Shown here: positions 1 to 4,714 of the stretch, in pieces
How positions within the stretch are numbered: position 1 is the first letter of the stretch
How the letters are laid out: each line of letters begins with the position of its first letter
Assembly: GCA_030614035.1 (NCBI GenBank)
Contig: JAUWKW010000093.1
Coordinates: 1-6,119 of the forward strand
Direction: 5' to 3'
Source: Chromatiales bacterium
Lineage (GTDB): Bacteria; Pseudomonadota; Gammaproteobacteria; Steroidobacterales; GCA-2729495
DNA length: 6,119 bases
Program-made: the position numbers and the translations under genes
The notes under the pieces: generated by a model
What the model was told of the DNA's origin: nothing
Seen by the model: only the letters and a program-made list of their open reading frames with translations
Database searches by the model: none

Positions 1-1
1 G

Positions 2-361
2 ATTTGGCGCAGCCATGCCCCAATAGGCGCGTATGCAATACTCGCACAACTTGCCCGCGACGGCCGCAAGGCGATGCCGACGACCGTGTACCGGGCGCTG
101 GAATTTTTGAGTTCGGCTTCGCTGGTGCACCGGCTGGACTCGTTGAATGCCTATATTGGTTGCGGCGACCCCAGCGAAGCGCACAGCGGCCAGTTCTTTA
201 TTTGCCACAAATGCGAATCGGTGGCTGAAATTCATGATACGGCAACGACCGGTTTGCTTGCCGGTCAGGCCAAGACATTGGGTTTTCACATCGAAGGCTC
301 GCACATTGAAATCAGCGGGCTCTGCAACTGCTGTGAAAAAAAAGAATCGTTAAGCGGCTAG
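2..361 (+). CDS. zur: Zur-type zinc-responsive Fur family repressor, 5' end missing
   Basis: C-terminal 119 residues of a Fur-family regulator, best matched to Zur, the zinc-sensing repressor of zinc uptake genes. The reading frame is open to the window edge, so about 50 N-terminal residues, including part of the winged helix, lie outside. Numbering from the window edge, a SHxPIGAY segment (4-11) and the recognition-helix motif PTTVYRAL (26-33) are visible. The expected regulatory metal ligands by comparison with E. coli Zur are all present: H43, C54, H61 and E76. The structural Cys4 zinc site is intact: C68-x2-C71 and C108-x2-C111. These ligands fit Zur better than Fur or PerR. The merC-like gene follows after 12 bases on the same strand, so the two are probably cotranscribed. 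The promoter is not in the window. Confidence 0.9.
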   Translation: MWRSHAPIGAYAILAQLARDGRKAMPTTVYRALEFLSSASLVHRLDSLNAYIGCGDPSEAHSGQFFICHKCESVAEIHDTATTGLLAGQAKTLGFHIEGSHIEISGLCNCCEKKESLSG

Positions 362-373
362 AGACCAAGACCA

Positions 374-766
374 GTGCCTACACGTGTCAGAAAACTGTTG
401 GATAGCCTCGCCGTGGCGCTTTCTGGCGTTTGCGCCGTGCATTGCCTGGCGCTGCCACTTGTTGTCGTAGCGTATCCTCTGCTGGGCTCCTGGTCTATGG
501 ATGAAATGTTGTTTCATCGATTGTTGTTGATCGTAATCATCCCGGTCAGTCTGATCGCATTGTTGCTCGGCTATTACACGCACCGTAGCCGGCAAGTCGC
601 CGTGCTGGGGACGCTGGGCATCGCGATCCTGGCACTGGTTGCAGTGTCGGGCCACGACTGGCTCTCGACAACCGGCGAACGGCTTGCAACTACTGCCGGT
701 GGTTTAATTCTGGCCAGCGGTCATTTGATCAATGCGGTTATTGCACGGCGTTGCCGGGCGATCTGA
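374..766 (+). CDS. MerC-domain small membrane protein
   Basis: A 130-residue integral membrane protein with about four hydrophobic helices (roughly 13-37, 47-67, 74-92 and 104-122). The MerC-domain signature is present: a Cys-x2-His-Cys group (C20, H23, C24) near the start of helix 1 followed by LALP, then GHDW (93-96), a Glu at 102, and GHLIN (116-120) with a terminal RRCR. MerC proteins of mercury operons import Hg(II). Chromosomal homologues next to Zur are not proven mercury proteins, and a role in metal handling under Zur is an inference. The start is a GTG, the first plausible start after the zur stop; no strong ribosome site is visible, so translational coupling to zur is likely. No mer genes surround it. 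Confidence 0.8.
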   Translation: MPTRVRKLLDSLAVALSGVCAVHCLALPLVVVAYPLLGSWSMDEMLFHRLLLIVIIPVSLIALLLGYYTHRSRQVAVLGTLGIAILALVAVSGHDWLSTTGERLATTAGGLILASGHLINAVIARRCRAI

Positions 767-768
767 TA

Positions 769-795
769 TACCGCCGCGCTTGCGCGTTCCCGGTA
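769..795. terminator. Bipartite inverted repeat between convergent merC-like gene and yidD
   Basis: In the 42-base gap between two convergent genes, TACCG (769-773) pairs with CGGTA (791-795), and inside it CGCG (775-778) pairs with CGCG (783-786) around a CTTG loop. The position suits a bidirectional terminator, but the stem is interrupted by an asymmetric internal loop and there is no T-tract on either strand, so intrinsic termination is weakly supported. Confidence 0.25.
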
Positions 796-808
796 GCCGT
801 TGTCGGTA

Positions 809-1060
809 TCAGTTCTTGGCCCCGGCCTCGCTGCCGCAATCACTGCCCCACCAGCTGAAACGTTCCGGGACGGGATCGAATCCGGATGGCCCCAGCGGAT
901 GGCATCGCAGAATGCGGCGTATCGCCAACCAACTGCCACGGAGCGGACCAAAACGAACCACGGCTTGGCGTGCGTATTCGGAACAGGTTGGCAAAAATCG
1001 GCATCTCGGCCGCAAAAACGGCGATAGATAGCGCTGATAGGCCTGAATCAACCAGCGCAT
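809..1060 (-). CDS. yidD: Membrane protein insertion efficiency factor YidD
   Basis: An 83-residue protein, close to the 85 of E. coli YidD. Family hallmarks are clear: an amphipathic N-terminus ([12 protein letters not shown]), then [11 protein letters not shown] with its two conserved cysteines, a central G-x3-G-x3[10 protein letters not shown] block, and FDPVP. The usual GGxDPVP reads SGFDPVP here. YidD lies on the inner face of the cytoplasmic membrane and helps YidC and Sec insert membrane proteins. The ATG at 1060 lies 13 nt inside the end of sufE, with an AAGGGG Shine-Dalgarno-like run at 1077-1072 about 11 bases upstream. It is therefore the third gene of a cysS-sufE-yidD operon, not the usual rpmH-rnpA-yidD-yidC cluster. 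Confidence 0.92.
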   Translation of the reverse strand: MRWLIQAYQRYLSPFLRPRCRFLPTCSEYARQAVVRFGPLRGSWLAIRRILRCHPLGPSGFDPVPERFSWWGSDCGSEAGAKN

Positions 1061-1464
1061 TGAGCAGCGTGCCCCTTAATTGCATCGATCATCGCATGCA
1101 AGCCATTACTGCGCGTCGGGCTTAGATGCTCGTGTAAACCGATGGCATCGATAAAGTCAGGTGGGGTAGCAACGATCTCCGCCGGCGACCTGCCACTGTA
1201 AACGCGCATCAGAATTGCAATCAGACCGGACACGATGGCCGAGTCACTAATGGCATGAAAATCGAGTCGATCTGTACTCCGGTCCGCCTTTAACCAGACT
1301 TGGGACTGACAACCGTGCAGGCGGAAGTCTTCCGTTTGCCATTCTGGTGGAAATGGCGGCAGCCTTTTACCCAGATCAATGATGTACTGATAACGGTCCA
1401 TCCAGTTATCAAATAGCTGGAATTCGTCAACCAACTCCGTCTGAGTCTGCTCGATCGTACTCAT
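1048..1464 (-). CDS. sufE: Cysteine desulfuration protein SufE
   Basis: 138 residues, the same length as E. coli SufE. It accepts persulfide sulfur from a SufS-type cysteine desulfurase and passes it to Fe-S cluster assembly. The acceptor cysteine is C52 in the motif LHGCQSQVW (49-57). Other SufE blocks are the N-terminal region ending [13 protein letters not shown], a GLIAIL helix, the Y-x-GRSPAEI segment (89-97), and [14 protein letters not shown] (109-122). I chose the ATG at 1464 rather than the in-frame start at 1512: it overlaps the cysS stop as ATGA, gives the family length, and leaves out 16 unrelated residues that overlap cysS. Translation is probably coupled to cysS, as no good ribosome site is near. 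No other suf or isc genes are in the window, so the desulfurase partner must be encoded elsewhere. Confidence 0.95.
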   Translation of the reverse strand: MSTIEQTQTELVDEFQLFDNWMDRYQYIIDLGKRLPPFPPEWQTEDFRLHGCQSQVWLKADRSTDRLDFHAISDSAIVSGLIAILMRVYSGRSPAEIVATPPDFIDAIGLHEHLSPTRSNGLHAMIDAIKGHAAQCAG

Positions 1465-2870
1465 CGCCCGCGGGTTTGATCCTCGCCTTCCATCTGGTCG
1501 ATCCGGCGCCAACTCGTTCCCTTGGGGCCGTCTTCGATTGCGACGCCTGAGTCCTTCAATTCAGTGCGGATCCTGTCGGCTTCTGAATAATTTCCATTGT
1601 CGCGCGCCGCTGTTCGCTGCACGAGCAACGCTTCGACTTCGTCGGCGCCAAGCGCAGCTTCGTCCCCTGCCGTGAACCATTCCGCCGGGTCAGCGCCGAG
1701 CAATCCAAGGATTTCGCCACTAGCGCGCAACTGTCGGGCGAGCGACAGGCCCCGTTCCGAATCACCGGCGCGATTGACCTTCCGGGCCAGGTCAAACAGT
1801 ACCGCCAATGCCTTGGGCGTATTCAGATCGTCTTCTAAAGCCTCGATAAACTCGGCGCTCGGCGTGGCCTGGGTCCCGTCATCCCGGTCGCTGACGTCGC
1901 GCAGGCTGGTATACAGTCGGTCAAGTTTACGTTGCGAATCACGCAACACTGCATCCGACCAGTCCAGCGGCTGTCGGTAATGCGCGCCAAGCAACGCCAG
2001 ACGGATCGCCTCCCCGGAACCCTGCTCCAGCAGCTCGTGAATCAGCACAACATTACCCAGTGACTTCGACATTTTCTCACTGTGCACGTTTACGAAGCCG
2101 TTGTGTATCCAGTAACGGGCAAAGATTTCACCGCCGTGGGCACAGGTACTTTGTGCACGTTCGTTTTCGTGGTGAGGAAAAATCAAATCGTTCCCTCCAC
2201 CGTGGATGTCGATCGTGCGGCCCAGGTGTTGCTCAGCCATAACAGAGCATTCAATGTGCCAGCCTGGCCGCCCCCTGCCCCACGGACTATCCCAACCGGG
2301 GAGTTCGGGCGTCGATGGCTTCCAGAGGACGAAATCACCAGGGTCTTCCTTGTAGGCGGCAACCTCCACCCGCGCGCCATCAAGAAGTTGACCGCGGTCG
2401 CGGCGGGACAACTGTCCATAATCCGGGTAGGAACCCACCCGGAACAATACGTGAGCGTCCTTCGCATACGCATGGCCGCTTTCGATCAGCCCGGCGATCA
2501 TCGCGATCATCTCGGACACATGTTCAGTGGCGTAGGGTTCTATATCAGGGGGCAGCACACCCAGCGCATGCATATCATCGTGATAGGCACTGACATTTTC
2601 AGCGGCGATCTCGGCGATGGGCACACCTGCTTCCTCGGCCGCTGCATTGATCTTATCGTCTATGTCGGTAATGTTCCGGGCGTATACGACAGAGTAGCCG
2701 GTGCGCAAAAATCGGACCAACACATCGAAAATCACCGCTGGCCGTGCGTTGCCTATATGCGGGCGACTGTAGACCGTTGGTCCGCAGACGTATACGGACA
2801 CGCGCTTAGGATCCGCGGGAAGGAACGCCTCCTTTCGCCGCGTCAACGTGTTGTACAGAGAGAGGCTCAT
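1461..2870 (-). CDS. cysS: Cysteinyl-tRNA synthetase
   Basis: A complete 469-residue class I synthetase that joins cysteine to tRNA-Cys in the cytoplasm. The catalytic Rossmann fold carries PHIGN (37-41, the HIGH element) and KMSKS (266-270). The four zinc ligands that recognise the cysteine thiol in E. coli CysRS are all conserved: C29 in VCGPTVY, C208 in WHIECS, and H233 and E237 in PHHENE. DIHGGGNDL (221-229) is also typical. The C-terminal half is the helical anticodon-binding region, ending in a GPKGTSWR motif. The ATG at 2870 is preferred over a TTG immediately before it at 2873; it aligns with the usual MSLxLYNTLTR-type N-terminus. First gene of the cysS-sufE-yidD operon; its stop shares four bases (ATGA) with sufE. 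Confidence 0.98.
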   Translation of the reverse strand: MSLSLYNTLTRRKEAFLPADPKRVSVYVCGPTVYSRPHIGNARPAVIFDVLVRFLRTGYSVVYARNITDIDDKINAAAEEAGVPIAEIAAENVSAYHDDMHALGVLPPDIEPYATEHVSEMIAMIAGLIESGHAYAKDAHVLFRVGSYPDYGQLSRRDRGQLLDGARVEVAAYKEDPGDFVLWKPSTPELPGWDSPWGRGRPGWHIECSVMAEQHLGRTIDIHGGGNDLIFPHHENERAQSTCAHGGEIFARYWIHNGFVNVHSEKMSKSLGNVVLIHELLEQGSGEAIRLALLGAHYRQPLDWSDAVLRDSQRKLDRLYTSLRDVSDRDDGTQATPSAEFIEALEDDLNTPKALAVLFDLARKVNRAGDSERGLSLARQLRASGEILGLLGADPAEWFTAGDEAALGADEVEALLVQRTAARDNGNYSEADRIRTELKDSGVAIEDGPKGTSWRRIDQMEGEDQTRGR

Positions 2871-2893
2871 CAACCATTCCAGACAAGTAGCCC

Positions 2894-2906
2894 GTTATAA
2901 TAGCAA
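2894..2906 (+). promoter_or_regulatory. TATAAT element and possible Zur-like half site upstream of hisI
   Basis: The + strand carries a perfect TATAAT at 2896-2901, about 80 bases before the hisI start, which could be its -10 box; no convincing -35 sits 16-18 bases upstream. The surrounding GTTATAATA (2894-2902) also matches the first nine bases of the E. coli Zur operator core GTTATAATATAAC, while the second arm is poor (3 of 6). The same bases are the candidate -10 of cysS on the other strand. Promoter use is plausible; Zur binding is speculative. Confidence 0.3.
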
Positions 2907-2923
2907 TTTTAGGGCAGAGCCAA
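2894..2923 (-). promoter_or_regulatory. Candidate sigma-70 promoter of the cysS operon
   Basis: Reading the minus strand, TTGGCT (2923-2918) and TATAAC (2899-2894) are separated by 18 bases. Initiation near 2887 would leave a leader of about 17 bases before the cysS ATG. It lies in the AT-rich core of an otherwise GC-rich divergent region, which supports a promoter, but the boxes are matched only by eye. Confidence 0.4.
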
Positions 2924-2969
2924 GCAGCGTCACCACGATCGGCGGAGCTCATTCGGCAGCTGCATCAGC

Positions 2970-2975
2970 GGAGAA
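2970..2975 (+). promoter_or_regulatory. Ribosome binding site of hisI
   Basis: GGAGAA at 2970-2975; its GGAG core is 8 bases before the GTG at 2982. This supports the GTG start over the ATG at 2997, which has a GGAG directly abutting it and so at the wrong distance. Confidence 0.6.
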
Positions 2976-2981
2976 TCAATC

Positions 2982-3470
2982 GTGAACCCCACGGAGATGT
3001 TCGGCAAACGCACAAGCGTCGAACAGGTCGAAGAAGGCGCCGATCTGGCGCCCCGATTCGACGACAATGGCCTGATTCCGGCAGTGACAACGGATTTCGA
3101 ATCGGGCGAGTTATTAATGCATGCCTACATGAATGCCGAGGCACTGACCCGCACCATCATGACCGGCGAAGCCCATTACTTCAGCCGCAGCCGTCAGGCT
3201 ATATGGCACAAAGGCGCCACCAGCGGCCTGATCCAGAAGGTGCGGGAACTGCTTATCGACGATGATCAGGACTGCGTTTGGCTGCGTGTTGACGTCGCAG
3301 GCGGCGCAAGTTGCCACGTCGGCTACCGTTCATGTTTTTATCGGCGTATTCCCCAAAACGCGGCCGATGCATCTGGATCCAGACCGGTACAGCTTGAGTT
3401 CACCGACGTCGAGAAAGTTTTCGACCCGGAAGAAGTCTACAAAGGTGCACCGAATCCGACCAAGCTCTGA
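2982..3470 (+). CDS. hisI: HisI-family phosphoribosyl-AMP cyclohydrolase with altered zinc site
   Basis: A 162-residue cytoplasmic enzyme of the HisI family, which hydrolyses the adenine ring of phosphoribosyl-AMP in histidine synthesis. Blocks in order: [10 protein letters not shown] (26-35), [10 protein letters not shown] (42-51), [19 protein letters not shown] (53-71), WHKGATSG (75-82), the metal region 93-98, and [12 protein letters not shown] (110-121). In typical HisI the metal region reads DCDxD, with three Asp for magnesium and the Cys for zinc shared across the dimer. Here it is D93-D94-D95-Q96-D97-C98: the magnesium Asp residues and the later zinc cysteines C111 and C118 remain, but the first zinc Cys is Asp and a Cys appears four residues on. 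There is no HisE fusion, and no other his gene is nearby. It may be a true HisI variant or a paralogue with reduced zinc need. Divergent from cysS. Confidence 0.88.
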   Translation: MNPTEMFGKRTSVEQVEEGADLAPRFDDNGLIPAVTTDFESGELLMHAYMNAEALTRTIMTGEAHYFSRSRQAIWHKGATSGLIQKVRELLIDDDQDCVWLRVDVAGGASCHVGYRSCFYRRIPQNAADASGSRPVQLEFTDVEKVFDPEEVYKGAPNPTKL

Positions 3471-3478
3471 GTCGTCTA

Positions 3479-4165
3479 TCAGCGCCGTTTGCGTTTCCTG
3501 CGTCGCGGACGGGCGTCCAGGTCACGCGTCTCGGGCAGGCGCGCCCAGGTATACAGGAACTCGATACTTCCGATTAATATCAGCAGGTAACCACCCAGTT
3601 CGATAAATTCCTCGGCCGCCATCTTGGCCACACGTACGTAAGCGTCGCCCATAATGGCCTGCCACAGTGATTCGTTACCAACGATCAGAGAATACGGGAT
3701 CAGCAGAAGCATTCCACCGACAATCATGGCCAAACCGCTGGAGGGCCAGGTGCGCCTCCAGCCCACGGAAAAGCGCTTACGATGCCGGTAGATATAAACC
3801 GTAGCCAGCGCCAGAAGCAGTGTGCAGAGGACCTGCCAAAGATTATCCGTACCATACCGGTCGAGAAAAAAATCCAGTTCCCGAATGAACCCGATCAGGA
3901 ACAGCGCAATGAAGCCGGCGCACATCGGGCGGCGCAATCGGTCACGGATGGCTATCCACGCAAAGATGCTCGAGGAAATCAGCAGTAGCAGGAGCTGTAG
4001 CTGCTCGACCGGCGAGAATTCACTGGTCCCCTTTGTGTCGCCCTCGCCGACGACAATATTCAGCAGCAGCCCTCCCGGCCAGCGAAGTGCGACCCAGATC
4101 AAACCGGCTGCAACGCCGGCCATGATAGTCGCGTAGGCGAAATAGCGCAGCAGAACCTTCAGCAT
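3479..4165 (-). CDS. Uncharacterised six-helix membrane protein with a polybasic C-terminus
   Basis: A 228-residue protein I cannot assign to a named family. Hydrophobic stretches suggest six membrane helices at about 7-27, 56-73, 81-101, 108-126, 143-162 and 188-205. Charged residues inside or beside helices stand out: IRELDFFLD (94-102) and EEFIELGGYLL (185-195). Such acidic motifs are plausible functional sites, but nothing shows a substrate. The last ten residues (219-228) are nearly all Arg and Lys, predicted cytoplasmic by the positive-inside rule. The ATG at 4165 is the first in-frame start after an upstream stop; its ribosome site is weak. It follows lptE by 51 bases on the same strand, with a hairpin between, and converges on hisI with only 8 bases between stops. 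Confidence 0.85.
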   Translation of the reverse strand: MLKVLLRYFAYATIMAGVAAGLIWVALRWPGGLLLNIVVGEGDTKGTSEFSPVEQLQLLLLLISSSIFAWIAIRDRLRRPMCAGFIALFLIGFIRELDFFLDRYGTDNLWQVLCTLLLALATVYIYRHRKRFSVGWRRTWPSSGLAMIVGGMLLLIPYSLIVGNESLWQAIMGDAYVRVAKMAAEEFIELGGYLLILIGSIEFLYTWARLPETRDLDARPRRRKRKRR

Positions 4166-4194
4166 CCCGGCCTGCCGGTGCTGCGGTAGCGCCG

Positions 4195-4215
4195 GCTCGG
4201 AACATCATTCCGAGC
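4195..4215. repeat. Perfect 8-bp inverted repeat after lptE
   Basis: GCTCGGAA (4195-4202) and TTCCGAGC (4208-4215) form a perfect 8-bp stem with a 5-base loop, starting one base after the lptE stop codon in the direction of transcription. No T-tract follows on either strand, so an intercistronic hairpin that stabilises or attenuates the message fits better than a standard terminator. A protein-binding palindrome is also possible. Confidence 0.5.
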
Positions 4216-4216
4216 T

Positions 4217-4714
4217 CTAATCATCAAGCATGGTCAGTTGTCTGGTGACACTGCGCACAAAATCGTCAGCAATCGCTTCGCGCAGAATCTGTTCTTCGGA
4301 CGCCTTACCCAACACTTCAGTTTCGTCAAAAGCGTAATCTTTTGTCTGGACCAAGCTTTGTTGTGAGAGGACTTCTTTGCCTTTTATGCTGACCGAATAC
4401 CGGACGATGTAGAAAACGTCGTACTCCTCCGGGACATTGCGGGGTGAGACCGAAAGAATGCGCTGACCCGTCTCGTCGTGCAGTATGTGCACCACGGCGG
4501 TCGCTTCTCCAGGAGCCTTGGTGACACGGATACCGCCATTCAACAGCGCCGCATTGAGCTTTCTGTAAAACACAGTGAATTCATCGGCTGCTTCCAGGTA
4601 AGTCACCGACATCGCCGGCGGATATTCACCCGTTGACTGCAGTTGAAATCCGCAGCCGGCCGTTACCACCAGGCACAGCGCGCTCGCGGCTACGCGAAAA
4701 TCAGACCACGACAT
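4217..4714 (-). CDS. lptE: LPS-assembly lipoprotein LptE
   Basis: A 165-residue outer-membrane lipoprotein that plugs and assembles the LptD channel for lipopolysaccharide export. A hydrophobic signal (about 8-19) ends in the lipobox-like TAGC with C21 as the lipidated residue, followed by GFQL, the usual LptE opening (CGFxLR). The -3 position is Thr rather than the usual Leu, Val or Ile. The rest is typical of the small LptE fold, with a YIVRYSVSI strand and a C-terminal helix rich in Glu and Asp (REAIADDFVRSVTRQL). I chose the ATG at 4714 rather than 4738: it has a GGGGAAG site 7 bases upstream and avoids eight extra polar residues before the signal peptide. It overlaps the end of leuS by 14 bases. 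The leuS-lptE order is the one seen in E. coli; sequence similarity is low across this family, so context carries weight. Confidence 0.88.
   Translation of the reverse strand: MSWSDFRVAASALCLVVTAGCGFQLQSTGEYPPAMSVTYLEAADEFTVFYRKLNAALLNGGIRVTKAPGEATAVVHILHDETGQRILSVSPRNVPEEYDVFYIVRYSVSIKGKEVLSQQSLVQTKDYAFDETEVLGKASEEQILREAIADDFVRSVTRQLTMLDD

Noticed and set aside
4..228. Open frame at the left edge of the + strand
   Set aside because: It is in a different frame from zur, whose metal ligands and recognition helix are unmistakable.
1465..1512. Longer SufE start at 1512
   Set aside because: It would add 16 residues unlike any SufE N-terminus and overlap cysS; the ATGA start at 1464 gives the exact family length.
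1461..2870. cysS as a zinc-independent paralogue linked to Zur
   Set aside because: All four zinc ligands (C29, C208, H233, E237) are present, so it looks like the ordinary zinc-dependent enzyme.
2082..2900. Long open frame (272 codons) on the + strand
   Set aside because: It lies antisense to cysS across its N-terminal half, has no recognisable motif, and overlaps the promoter; GC-rich codon bias explains a long antisense frame.
2902..2981. Possible tRNA, riboswitch or attenuator in the hisI leader
   Set aside because: Only short 4-bp AGCT pairings are visible; there is no cloverleaf, no His-codon-rich leader peptide and no terminator-like stem.
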